Source of the DNA: Kalaharituber pfeilii
Taxonomy: Eukaryota > Ascomycota > Pezizomycetes > Pezizales > Pezizaceae
Reading direction: 5' to 3'
Assembly: GCA_015179045.1 (NCBI GenBank)
Contig: WHUZ01000116.1
Location: forward strand, 1 to 64,000
Length of the DNA stretch: 64,000 nucleotides
Shown here: positions 23,353 through 34,100 of the stretch, piece after piece
Layout: each line of letters begins with the position of its first letter
How positions within the stretch are numbered: position 1 is the first letter of the stretch
The notes under the pieces: model-generated
Told to the model about the DNA's origin: nothing
Databases searched by the model: none
Seen by the model: only the letters and a program-made list of their open reading frames with translations
Translations under genes and position numbers: made by a program

Positions 23353-23390
23353 ATTTCATTAATCGCATGCCAACCCGGGGGCTATGGCGA
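23327..23390 (-). mobile_element. LINE family 1 tail plus local duplication (right arm only)
   Basis: A poly(T) and reverse tail lie between two copies of the 23,235-23,300 sequence (GGGTATATAGGGATT...ATGCGACTTCTGGTATCAG). The left arm (16,740-16,830) has a single copy and no insertion. Confidence 0.8.
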
Positions 23391-23731
23391 TGTGTATATA
23401 GGGATTTATTGCATGCAATATGCGACTTCTGGTATCAGAGTCGCGGCATTGCTATTGCTGTCATCAAAACATCGATTTCAGCATCTATTTTCTCCTATAA
23501 TGATGCTTTTTGGCTTATAGGAGGCATTTCGATGTAGGTGTGTTGATATGCGAGGTAACGGTGAATGAGGCTACAATTACAAGCTTTAGCTTTTTTGCAT
23601 TTGTACCAGTCATCAATTGCCGGCCTCAAATGGTTAGACGTACTGGGATATGAAATGCACTAATGTTTCATTTACTTCACCATAGATAATTGATGACTAC
23701 CACTAGTAGATGCACTCGGTAGATCATGGGC

Positions 23732-23758
23732 GGCCTTACATGCCGATCATGGAAGGCC
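23732..23758. promoter_or_regulatory. Palindrome upstream of right Ifi-6-16 gene
   Basis: Same 10-pair stem as at 16,455-16,481, about 200 bases before the start codon. Confidence 0.4.
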
Positions 23759-23953
23759 TGACCCACACACAACAAAGCTCAAGAAACCGCCCTTGCAGTT
23801 TTCAAGAAATGGAGGAGGTCCAGACGTATGATAAATGTAGTCGAGATTTCCTTAATTACGGTGGTGTTTAGCAGAACTGCTCAGGTTTTTTCTCTGCAGC
23901 TCCAAATTTTCTTCGGTGTCTCAGAATTCTCGAATATCCAACATTCGGCGGCG

Positions 23954-25378
23954 ATGGAGGGTTCATTAATAAATGTGAAAGATGTGGCCGAGCAGATGGC
24001 ACGTCAGGAAGACGACGTTGAGCGACTTATCATACAGTACCCAGCAGAGTTACCGGGCAAAGTTTCAACCGCTACCGTGGAAAAGATTCTTATCCCACGG
24101 GAACGCCAAAATGGTATCTTACCGAATGTGAATTGTTGAACAGGTCAACCGCATGTTTTACTTACACATGAACAGGTGATCTTCTGTACACGTTGACACC
24201 TCCTGAGCACACTAAAGCCTTGATTCAACGTCACACGGGACAAGATCTTATGAGGAGACAGCACGCCATAAGTTCAGAAAATTTACATATCTATCAGTCA
24301 ATGAAGATTCCAGAAGTGGACGGGGAGGTGGTCACTGGGTTCGCAAAGCTTGTAGAGACGTGTTATAGTGGAAACAGGTTCTATAGCAAAGCCACATGTG
24401 GTGAGTGGAACTGGCAGCGTGGAGTAGTGCACGTGCTGGCCTGGACGTAAACAAGTGTGCTATACTAATTGTACTGACTTGCTGTTTGTAGACTTTGTCC
24501 ACTCAAGCTTAACTGTCCTAGCTGCACGCGCAGCTGACATCCAGTTCGAGTCATGGAACTCAGCGGAGGACCGTGAATCATGTGCCCTTGGGACGAGGCT
24601 GCAACAGTCTTTGGAGAATTTCCCGCCACAATTCCCACCGACATCGCATGATCCACATGATCCACATGATCCACCTTCAACGTCTATCAATTCTTGTGGG
24701 CAGGATATTAGCGTAACCGAAGCAAGGCAGTCTATGTTCAAGCGCACATTGGCCCGCTTGCTTACTCTTATTCATGCATGCAAAAGTAGTCTGTCGAACG
24801 ATACCCGAATTTGGCAACTTGTAGCCCAGTTGCTAGTGCTTTGGTGTAGCAGGCCCCGTACTGAATTTGCACTAAAAATGGGAGTGTTGGTGCTGAAAGG
24901 CAGTGTGATGTTAATGACGAAACGTGGAGGTAGTAGCGGAGGAGGCGCCCGTGGTGGTCCCCTTGATTTAGGACCCTCCCTCGGCCCGCGACCCCAGGGT
25001 TTCCCGTGGGGGAAGGCCATAGCATTTGCCGGTTTGAGTGCGGTTGCGTTGGTACCTGGGTGTCAGGGATTTCTCATTGGCTCATTAGCGGCACTTGCTG
25101 GGTTTGGAGCCCAGGGGATTGTTGCAGGTAGCTTAGCTGCAGGGTGGCAGGCTTCCATTGGAGTAATTGAAGCGGGAAGTCTATTTGCGATGTTACAGGG
25201 TATTGGGATGGCAGGTGCAGCGTCAGCAGCAGGGGCACCGCTTCTGGCAACCGTTGGTGCAGTGGCAGGTGTTGGTGCCACCCTACTGGGCGAAGGTATT
25301 GTTTCCGAGAGAACTCAAGATGGGGCAAGTCCTGACAAGGTTACGATGGTCGTGAAAGTGGTTTTGTTGGTGTTGTAG
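23954..25378 (+). CDS. Ifi-6-16 (IFI6/IFI27-like) domain protein, right copy
   Basis: Exons 23,954-24,113, 24,176-24,400 and 24,492-25,378 give 423 residues with correct phases and GT-AG sites (introns 62 and 91 bases). The start is MEGSLINVKDVAEQMARQED. Exon 2 adds a helical segment with TPPEHTKALIQRHTGQDL. The third exon holds a Cys/Trp-rich helical part, the HDP repeat, a Gly linker and the hydrophobic Ifi-6-16 domain (about 302-394) followed by a short tail. It is intact and very close to the left copy: the exon 3 products differ at only about four residues, less than the coiled-coil copies differ. The N-terminal extension is much longer than in animal family members. It transcribes away from the HET spacer. 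Confidence 0.87.
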
Positions 25379-25482
25379 AGGTTAAACGAGGCGTAAAGCT
25401 CTGTGCGGGTTGAATTACTAGCAACCTAAAAAGGGCCACGTGGCCAACGTTGATGTTCGACCAGATTACATGTTTCTTTTTT

Positions 25483-25740
25483 TTTTATTTTTTTTTTTTA
25501 TATATCATTACTCCTGCCGCCCTGTGGGCTATGATGAGATTAAGTACATGAGGAAGTAAAAGGAATAACAAAGGCGAAGAAGGAAAAGAAATAACCAAGT
25601 GATGTACTACTACATCATGGATCACGTTATCGAATAGTTCCTTGCTTGTTTGTTGTTCGTTAGGTACTCCTATTATGTACTGCCATATGTACTGGGAAAA
25701 AAATTTTTTTTTTCTTTTTTTTTTCTCGCATGCGTGCTGT
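25483..25740 (-). mobile_element. LINE tail remnants (arm-shared)
   Basis: Counterpart of 14,480-14,771. The tail is degenerate here and the poly(T) at 25,700 is interrupted. Confidence 0.7.
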
Positions 25741-26035
25741 CTGTAGGCTGTCAGCCCGTGGAATGGAAGCAGTGGGAAATCTTGTACACGCGGGTCTAAT
25801 AGTAGGCGCGCAGGGTGGATTTGGACTTGTGACCATAGCACTAATATTAGTGGTGCCATAGTCAAAATGTTGAAGCTATGCAATTTCAATTTCTATATTT
25901 TCTAATCCTGACGAAGGACCTGACATGACCCTTACTGTACTTGTCACAGGATCTAGGAAATTGTAACTTACATACTTGGCTCCAAAGTACGATATATTGA
26001 TGGTAATGATAGAAAAGTCTTGTCTTTTTTGTTAA

Positions 26036-26425
26036 TTATCAATACTCGCATGTCGCACTACAGGCTACGGCGAGATAAAGTACAGAAGAAATAATAAGAC
26101 AATACCCTAAAAGGATAAAGAGACCCCTACGCCTCATCTCTCTGCCCATCCCATCAAGTCTATCTTGTCCCCTTCCCTCTCCTTTGCTTTCAGGGGCTTT
26201 TTTATAGCTTCCAGTCCTCCCAACCATTTCCTTCTCCAGGCTTTGCATCTGTTCCAGATGTGTTCTGGTATCTCCTCTTGGTCCCCACACCACCTATAGT
26301 CCGGGCTGAAATTCTTTTTATGTGGGATAAAAGTTTTTTTTGGTCTCTCGTTAATCTTAGGAGCTCTAGTTTTCTATCTACAAGATTGACTGATTATTTT
26401 ACACTATTTATGCCCCTTCTTTCCT
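26036..26425 (-). mobile_element. LINE family 1 3' end, second subfamily (arm-shared)
   Basis: Counterpart of 13,830-14,187, with the same zinc-knuckle coding region and tail. The surrounding sequence is interrupted at 26,437 by a younger LINE. Confidence 0.75.
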
Positions 26426-26436
26426 CTACGGATATC

Positions 26437-26870
26437 GACCACTGGAGAGACTAGGAACCAAAACGACAAGGGTAGCGGGACTTTTAGGGGCGAAAGGCCT
26501 GCGGGCATGGAGGCATCACATACATGAGGCACCAGACCCGGACTGTAGGTGGTGTGGGGAGTCGGAGGAGACGACCACACACCTACTGGAGGAGTGCAGG
26601 GTATGGAAGAAGAGAAGGCCTGGGGGTATGGCAGCTATCCGGCAGCCCCCAAAACCAAGAGAAGGAGAGGGAGATCAACTCCAGAGTCTGATGGAGATGT
26701 TGGGGGGGACGGAGGGAGGATGCAGCGGTAGCTTTTATCTTAGTCATATTTCTTATTTCCTTTTCCTTTTCCCTACACCTCTTTATCTCATCCATGTACT
26801 TATCCCAATACCTCGCCATAGCCTGACAGGCGGCAAGCGAGTAATGATATAAGAAAAAAAAAAAAAAAAT
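26437..26870 (+). mobile_element. Young LINE family 1 end (right arm only)
   Basis: Coding for GLLGAKGLRAWRHHIHEAPD and knuckle CRWCGESEETTTHLLEEC, then the tail and poly(A). It is flanked by CTACGGATATC (26,426 and 26,871). The left arm at 13,778-13,790 has the single, empty target. Confidence 0.95.
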
Positions 26871-27049
26871 CTACGGATATCTCTTTTACACTTTTGGTCC
26901 TAGCTGATTTTTGGCGATTTTCAGGGTTAGTTTCCAATAACCTCCCCAACTCTGAATAACGCCTCGATTCTGACACTGCCCCATCATGATATCCAAGTGA
27001 GGCTAACTATTCATCTAAGTCAACATCCCAAGCTGGTTCTTCCAGGATT

Positions 27050-27586
27050 TTTTTTTTTGATTTTTTATTTCATTACTCGCATGCCGCCTGACAGGCTATG
27101 GCGAGAGATTAAATACATGAGAAAGGAGAATATGGGAAATTAGCAAAAGAAAAAAACGAAATGTAACCCGATGTTCAAGAAACGTTACTCCGCCGCCCAG
27201 TCCAAAACCTCCGCCAGCATGTCTCCTTCCCCGCCTGGCTTCGTTGGGTGCTTCAACCCCGTCTCCCCCCCGGGAGTCTTTTCTTCCACGCCTCGCATTC
27301 ATTCATTATGTGAGCAAAGTTCTCGAGGGCTTTGCCGCACCACATACACTCCGGTGATTCGTCCCTCCCTATCTGATGCCTCCACTGCCGCAGGCCCTTG
27401 TTCCCCAGCATGCCTGCGAGGGTGGCTACCCTCCTCCTATTCCCCAGATATTCTAAAGGCCGGTACGACAGCTGTAGTCTCTTCCTCTAGTCGGCCCTCC
27501 ATGCTTTGGCGTATTGTCTCATGCCTGCCTCGGTAACCACCTCGTCTTGGTATTGCAGTGCCGTGCCGATCTTGGCCGCCATGTCC
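27050..27586 (-). mobile_element. LINE family 1 3' end (arm-shared)
   Basis: Reverse counterpart of 13,060-13,603 with the same target duplication (27,035 and 27,587). Confidence 0.92.
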
Positions 27587-27601
27587 GGTTCTTCTAGGAT
27601 T

Positions 27602-27840
27602 GAATGGTGGCTTTCGGTAGCAGTTTCATGAGTGGGTCTGAGAGGGTGTTGCCCCTCACTCCCTTTACCCGAAGGAGCCCCCTCTCGACTTGGTCATGTA
27701 TATAGTGGTACTAGTTATTGATGTATTGAGTTCGGAAGTGATATGTATTGTTCCTGATTAGTTTCTCCATTGCCTCATTATCTGTGTATAGTTTAGGAAT
27801 TTTCAGAATGTTCCATTCTTCCAATAGTTGATATATCCAT
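27602..27840 (-). pseudogene. Copia RNase H remnant, right arm
   Basis: Reverse counterpart of the left Copia fragment (YTDNEAMEKLI and RTQYI region). It is truncated near 27,845 where the left arm has an extra 1.4 kb. Confidence 0.8.
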
Positions 27841-27977
27841 ACTCAATGACAACCCCTACAGTAGTATCAAAGACATTGAAATTGTATTTAGATTTTGTAA
27901 GCTGTACAATTCAGTAGATAGGCTTCCTCAGGAGGAGTCTCGGCAGGCTGCCTGTCCCTGAATATGGGCCTGATATG

Positions 27978-28036
27978 CCCTGCCATGGTGAACAGCTGCA
28001 AGCGGGGTTACGTGAAATATATATATAAAAAAAAAA
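27978..28036 (+). mobile_element. LINE family 2 tail (arm-shared)
   Basis: CCCTGCCATGG...GCGGGGTTACGTGA plus A-run, flanked by ATGGGCCTGATAT duplicates. Counterpart of 11,208-11,265. Confidence 0.85.
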
Positions 28037-28037
28037 T

Positions 28038-28350
28038 GGGCCTGATATGCCAAACTCGCCCCTTTCCCCGCAGGCAATATATTTCACGTACTTATTCCAG
28101 CTTTGAACTCCAAACAAGCCGAGTCCAAAATCCCCGGCTCAATAATTCATTCAGTTAAGTTAATACTGGACTGTAGGTAAGTTGAACGTACGCGAAAGAA
28201 CTATTTTTAGAAAGAGACGTGGTGGAGTGCGGCAACGCATAAAATTACTTTCCCTGGCAAGGGGTGCAGGGTGCGGGCCTAACATGCCAAGCTCACCCCT
28301 CCCCCGCAGAAAATATTGCTCACGGTGCGGGCCTGACTTGCCAAGGTGAC
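28038..28350 (+). promoter_or_regulatory. Three conserved boxes upstream of copy B (right)
   Basis: GGGCCTGATATGCCAAACTC (28,038), GCGGGCCTAACATGCCAAGC (28,273) and a shorter box (28,327) lie 180-490 bases before the start codon. Confidence 0.45.
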
Positions 28351-28525
28351 CGAGGAAATATACTGTATTTCAATTCATTCCTTTGCGAATTGTCACAGCG
28401 AAACAAGCCGAATAACAAATACAAGATCAAAGGATGGATATGGCAAATACATCATTAATGTTGAACCGTAGGTTCTCAGAAACCTTGAACATAGTTTTCA
28501 AATTAATGAGTTTGGCACAGGATTA

Positions 28526-29221
28526 ATGACGGACGGTCGCAAAACTCCTGACGACAGCACTGAAAATGGTAGCTATGCTAACACAAGTGGTAAGTATTAT
28601 TTTTCCTTGCACAGAGATTTCATCTAACTGTTTGTTTGAGTCATCGATGAGAGAGTAGAAGTTGGGGCACTCATCGGAGAGAACAGCAGATTGAACTCGG
28701 AGAATCAGAGATTGGCAGCGGAGAATGAACGACTAGCGTTGGAGGTGCAACGGCTCGCTAGCACCAGAGGAACCAGTGCTTCCACAAGTGTTAATGGGGT
28801 CTCCATCGGAAATGCTGATTATTGCGAATTTCTGGCAATTCCCCCTGAGCGTATGCATGATTTTGACCACGACGTGAAGGAACTAGTGCGTTGGATGTAT
28901 GGATCAAAACCATATCCGGAAAGTTACCACCATGTCAGCGAAGGGGGTGAGTTCAACAAGAGGGTTGAATATGGATTGGTAAGGCGATTACGCTCAATGC
29001 TTCTGAAGTATGGGGTTCATTACGGAGCTTTCGATGATGAGGCTTGTATCAATGATGAGAGGTTTATTGACAAGGGTTTGAGCGATGCAGAAAGATTGGT
29101 TGGGTTGGCTAGCCATTGGAGAGGTGAAATCGACTTCTATAAGATGTTGAATCGGTATAGGGTATATATGGCAGTGACGACTGTTCTTGGGCTAGTTAAA
29201 TGGAGGAATATTTGTAGCTAA
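28526..29221 (+). CDS. Coiled-coil protein of unknown function, copy B right
   Basis: Exons 28,526-28,589 and 28,641-29,221 (51-base intron, GTAAGT, CTAAC, TTGAG) encode 214 residues. Layout as for the left copy: short polar N-terminus (MTDGRKTPDDSTENGSYANTS), coiled coil, then a 130-residue domain ending KWRNICS. Differences cluster in the loop after YGSKPYP. No signal peptide, membrane helix or catalytic motif is visible. The retained frame, splice sites and upstream boxes in both arms suggest it is expressed. It could be an adaptor or a DNA- or protein-binding factor, but that is a guess. Confidence 0.75.
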
Positions 29222-31246
29222 ACAATTTCTCAGTGAGGGAATCAGGAGGGTTAGTGGGTTATATGTTACATACAACGGCCTTGTCGTAGAGATTCCGCGT
29301 AGAAATTCTGAGAGTCATTCGAATTAGAACCTAGGATTGTTTCTTCACAGCCAACTCCTACGGGGCGCCATCGTGCTTCAAGGGGAGCGAATGCCCACAT
29401 ACCCATCCACTATCAAGGCATGCTTAGATCCTTGGAACCTCACCTGGTGGCCTTAGACGGAGGGATAAGCCTGCCACTCGCTGCCCGAGACTCATCAAAC
29501 TAACTACAATAGCGACAACCACCTCAAAAGCACAAGCGCTTGACAGCGGCTTCCACAACCATAACGCCCACAGCTTCGAGACTGGTATATGGTGAACTTT
29601 CGTTATGCGAAACTACTTCGGAGGTGCAAAAGGTTGCTTGCAACCTGACATTGCTCATAAGAGATTCGTATGTATATGGGCGGCCGGAAGTGTAGGAAAA
29701 ATGGAACAATGTGGATGCGAGAAGCCTCCTAGAAGATTAACTACACTCAGGACCCCGTAATGCAGGCTGCGATCTTCTGTTGCTGCTCACTTCTAACTGA
29801 ACCTTATAATGCTTCAATATCCTAACCCTCTCCTATGCTATCATGCCATATGAGGCAGAATACACTAGGGTGGTCAGACTAGAAGTATCTGGAAATTGTC
29901 ATGTCTAACCATAGACTTGTCCCTTCCCTTCTGTGAACACGTGCACCGAATAGAATACTTTCCAAATTCATTCGTAATTTTGGCCTCGTATTCGATTGCT
30001 ACTATACCAGTCTCTGCATTACGTGCTGTGTTACCCTTAGGCTGGTGCTGGGGCTGTACGTAGAGTTGCAGATTGAGTGTTACAATACAATGCCTAACAG
30101 AAAAGTCTTCGGGACTCTGCAGCATCACATACATCCGAATGGACCCTCTTTCACTACAAATGTGAAACAAAAAATATTAAAGATGCTGGAACTCTGAAAA
30201 GCCCGCGTTAGTCTTCTTTTTTGTGTCTGGGACCTTATTGCCAAAATAATCTCGCGTTGTGGTGGTAACCACAGTACCGGTGGAAAGAATAAGGGTAAAT
30301 GCGGGCCGGAACGCCACTCATCGGTTGGGCTATGGGATGGTGCGTATATATGCTAAGGAAGCGAGCTCCAATTTAGCAAGCGAGATGTGGATGTATAGGC
30401 TTAGGTGGAAGGTGAAGGTGGTCTATAAACTGGTGTAGATAGGACTGTATGGGCACACAAGCAAGGAGGCACAGATGTGGATACGCAGACCGGACACCAC
30501 AGACAAGACAATTGATTCCTCTTCCTTTATGACCCTTTCCTCGACATTTGACTATTGAGACCGCCCTTGAGACTTCGTTCCGCGAGCCCTAGATACCGGT
30601 ACCCTGTGCAAGACAGTGGATGCTGTTGAGTCTTCATCATAGTGTTACTGTATTTCACCACCTTCCAGCGTGACATCCGATGCATCTTTTACAGCAAACT
30701 GGCTCCAGAGAGCATGTAGCTCACCAGCCACAACAGAGTTTTGTATATGCATTTCACATAGGATAAATAAAGAGATGTTCTTCGCGTATGACACTTTATT
30801 TGCTGTGAAAAGATAATGTAACTAATCAATCGCACATTGACTTCTGAATAGCATGCTCATGCAAAAGTACTCAGGAACATGGAATTGAGTAATTCCTTTC
30901 AATTCACCACAATGGCTATAGAATATGGCCAGGCAGTCGTTCCGATAAGTCTCTCTTAAGGTGTAGTGCTTTAATGGCTTATTATTATTAAATGTCTAGT
31001 TCAGGTATCCGCTGGCCATTTCCGGTGGTTGTCTCATATTACAATAAATGCATATTTCTAAGTGAATAGAAGAAAATAAAGCCATCACCACATGAGATGT
31101 TTCCTTGGTGCAATCCTTGCATTTTTGCATGAGGGAAAATTGTTGTATTCAGACGTTTCTAGTTTTTTTATCAAATTTATTTCAGGTGTAAGAAGTACGG
31201 CAGAATTCAAGAGATATGTTCCAAGAATTTGCCACATCATAATTAT
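29222..31246. other. Arm-shared gene-free region
   Basis: Counterpart of left 3,076-4,256 and 9,069-9,979. A 61-residue minus frame (29,524-29,709) mirrors 9,491-9,676. About 375 bases (30,266-30,640) are absent from the left arm and are of unknown nature. Confidence 0.4.
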
Positions 31247-31800
31247 CAATGAATCCAACAGGCCAGGCCAGGCCAGGCCATTTACGTAAATTCAAGCGAT
31301 TTTGGAATTTAACCCAGGTGAATTAGGTTTTAATAATCCTGGATATTTCCACTATCAGTAATTGACAGTTGCGCATCAGGTATCATCATCGAAGAATTGG
31401 GTCCAGTCTGTTGTATTATCTGGAAGGTCCATCATTTCTAAATTATTTCTTAGTATATATACTTGAATACAAAGTGTGATACATACTTGACAAAAGTCGT
31501 AGACCGCTGCTGTTTAAAATTCTAGACATACGGGAGATTCTACTCATCTAAATACTCAAACAATCTGGTAAATGCTGGCTCAATTCAGCTGGATAGCTGT
31601 GGAGTGATTCGTTTAATTGGCATGAACCGGCCTGAATGGCCTGAACCGGCCTGATTGGCCTGGACCGGCCTGATTGGCCTAGACTGGCCTGGTTGGCCTG
31701 ATTCATGTGGATCAGGCCGGTCCAGGCCACTGAGAATACCGGCCTGGACCGGTCTAGGCGGTTTCAGTCCAATGCAGATCACGGCCTGTTGGATTCATTG
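31247..31800. mobile_element. hAT-like non-autonomous element with GGCCTGAA arrays (right arm only)
   Basis: Inverted ends CAATGAATCCAACAGGCC / GGCCTGTTGGATTCATTG. The flanks repeat ATCATAAT (31,236 and 31,801; three filler bases on the left). The homologous left-arm site near 3,350-3,365 is empty. A short AGGCC array (left), a roughly 300-base unique core and a long GGCCTGAACCGGCCTGAT-type array (31,620-31,790) are seen. No transposase. Confidence 0.88.
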
Positions 31801-31952
31801 ATCATAATTCCTCGACAACAATGTTTCTGTAGAATTGAAGATGTGGAACGTCATGAATAACCCTTATTTAGCCTATCTCAATAGAATAAGAAAAAAAACT
31901 GCTTTGGTTGTTGAATTTTTCATGTCCGGTAATTGCACGAGAGCAGTCCGAC

Positions 31953-32021
31953 ACCCTGCCATGGCTTGGCGCTGCAAGCGGGGTTATATGATGTAAAAAA
32001 AAAAAAAAAAAAAAAAAAAAA
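31953..32021 (+). mobile_element. LINE family 2 tail (right arm only)
   Basis: A tail-only insertion of about 70 bases with poly(A), flanked by GAGAGCAGTCCGAC (31,939 and 32,022). The left arm (near 3,260) is empty. Confidence 0.93.
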
Positions 32022-32035
32022 GAGAGCAGTCCGAC

Positions 32036-33113
32036 AATGTATATCTGGTCAAATGCTTGTAGTCTTGTTGACCAAGGTATATATCCAATAAGCTGATCTA
32101 ACTTACGCTGTGACGAGGACGAACACCCACTATCGACGCCGTCTGAGGCGACATCTTAGCGCTGTGGTATGGTAGTGCGGCTGACACGTGAAAACATGGT
32201 AGGTAGTGTATGACCGATTGGGCGCGCCGTAACAGAGGGCAGACCTTGAGAGTGAAATCCTACTGTACCTCTGAGTGTCGTTAGTATAAACCAATTTAAT
32301 TGGACGTTCTTTCATCTACATCAGCACGCTAGCATTACCCGAAGCGAGTTTGGCAGCCCAGGACTGTCTGTTAGTGAGCCTAAATGGTAGCCAATGGCCA
32401 GAAATACTCGTTGCGCCAGAACAACAAGATATATCCATGAACGTACCATAATTACGAGGCTGAAGGCCCAGTACGAAATAAAAAAGGAAAAGATAATGTA
32501 CATTAAATTCTACAGTCACAAAACACATGCGTTCACTTCTAATTTAACTTGTTCTGCCAGTTCTCACCTTATATCTCATATATAATGACTCCGCTATATA
32601 TTGTTGACAACTGCGTTAAGCGAAAAGTGCCTGCTTGGTACGATACATACCTTGCAACTATGTAGCGATCAGCCAGGGGACTGTACTTCCCATTGTATCG
32701 CATTCGCAACAACTTGTATCTCTGGAGTTGAGACTCATCAGAAAGTAGATGTATGCATACAAGTCAGATCTTATTGCACTGTATATTCCAAGTATCGAAA
32801 TTTTGAGCCCTATTGCGGAGTGGGCCGTAATCCTTAATTTACCCCACCTTCCTAATATATGTGCGGCTTCATAATATCTTGCTCATAGGGTGAAATTAAG
32901 TTAGCATAAAAATAAGTACAATCTGCAGGGGGTATGTATACAACGCATAAATACCTTTACACGTTGAAATTGCTGCTGGTGACTTTTTTTCAGAGCTGTT
33001 ATGCATTTTGAATATTGCTTTTTGTCTAAAACACTGGAAAGAAAGTAGGACGAGTATTTTTTTTTGTGAGGGGAGTTTAATTATAGGCTGGCTGTGGTAC
33101 ACCGACACTGGAC
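32036..33113. other. Arm-shared gene-free region
   Basis: Counterpart of about 1,986-3,260 without the LINE tails. No gene is supported. Confidence 0.45.
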
Positions 33114-33476
33114 CTAGAGGACGGGAATCTCCGGTTGGGATCTGCCATGGGTGGGCATTTCAATAACCATCCTCATCAATACGTCCTCCGGATGCGCTAG
33201 ATCTAAATATTCACTGCACCCCCTTCCCTTCCCCGCCTCTCCGTCTTTCCCATCGAGCTCGCTCATGAAGTTTACGACGACCTCACGCTCGCCTGCATGC
33301 TCAGCCTCTTGCGAGCCGCCAACCCCACCGACCTCTCCAACCCGGCGCACATTAACTGGGGCAAGATCCTGACTGCTCGCCGCAGAAGTGCACTCGCATG
33401 CCTCGGGGGCAGCGAGCCTAGCCTCGCAAGTCGCCACCTTATGAGAGAGTCTCCAAACAATCCTTTGACACTGCAT
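33114..33476 (-). CDS. Doubtful 120-residue frame
   Basis: The frame begins MQCQRIVWRLSHKV and contains VNFMSELDGKDGEAGKG and an EDVLMRMVIEM helix. The left-arm counterpart carries an in-frame stop, and long frames exist on the opposite strand, as expected in GC-rich DNA. No family is recognised. It may be an exon of a lost gene or chance. Confidence 0.2.
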   Translation of the reverse strand: MQCQRIVWRLSHKVATCEARLAAPEACECTSAASSQDLAPVNVRRVGEVGGVGGSQEAEHAGEREVVVNFMSELDGKDGEAGKGRGCSEYLDLAHPEDVLMRMVIEMPTHGRSQPEIPVL

Positions 33477-33864
33477 AACAGATCAGTTGTCCTCTGCAAT
33501 ACATTAGTGAAGATGTATGACAGAGCCGTCCTCTGCATAATAACCTGGGCACCACCGAACATCCTATCCTTTCTGAAAATAGGCAACAGAGTATAAATAA
33601 GATCTCAGGGCAGAAGCCCTGACACATGGTGACTCAAGGTATGTGTAGCATAGAATTGTATATACCCAAATAGGTAATCACTTGAGAGTTACAATTAAGC
33701 CTAGGCAATGTGCGCAAAATAATTCATTTGTTGTGGTATCCTGAAGGTGCGCAGTATCCCGGAAGTTTGCGCTAAGGGACACCTCGTGTGTCCCATTTTT
33801 CCTCATGTTTCATTTTTTACGGTACTGCTCCTGGGAAGTCTTGGCAGGCGTACAGGGCCAAGTT

Positions 33865-33900
33865 GCGGGCCTAATATGCCAAGCTCGCCTTTTCCCCGCA
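33865..33900 (+). promoter_or_regulatory. Conserved upstream box of copy A (right)
   Basis: GCGGGCCTAATATGCCAAGC then CGCC-TTTTCCCCGCA, 200 bases upstream of the copy A start; counterpart of 1,108-1,143. Confidence 0.4.
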
Positions 33901-34100
33901 AGAGGTACATTTCACGTACTTATTTTCCACTATTGTTGATATTCCAACTGTGATAATAAAACAAGCGGAATTAATCTCTGACAAAAGAACCGGGCAGATT
34001 ATCTTTTTGAATAGCGTTAGGGATGCTGAACCGTAGGTAGGTTCTTGGAATTAACTTCCAGCATAGTCCTAGGTTAATTCATGAATTTGATGCAGAATAG

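Noticed and set aside
16740..23460. TGGTATCAGAG, like a tRNA-Met primer-binding site, at about 16,780, 23,270 and 23,430
   Set aside because: No LTR ends directly upstream and no retroelement coding downstream; it is part of a small hairpin in the Ifi-6-16 promoter region.
23245..23537. Frames crossing 23,327-23,390
   Set aside because: They run through the poly(T) and tail of a LINE insertion in promoter sequence.
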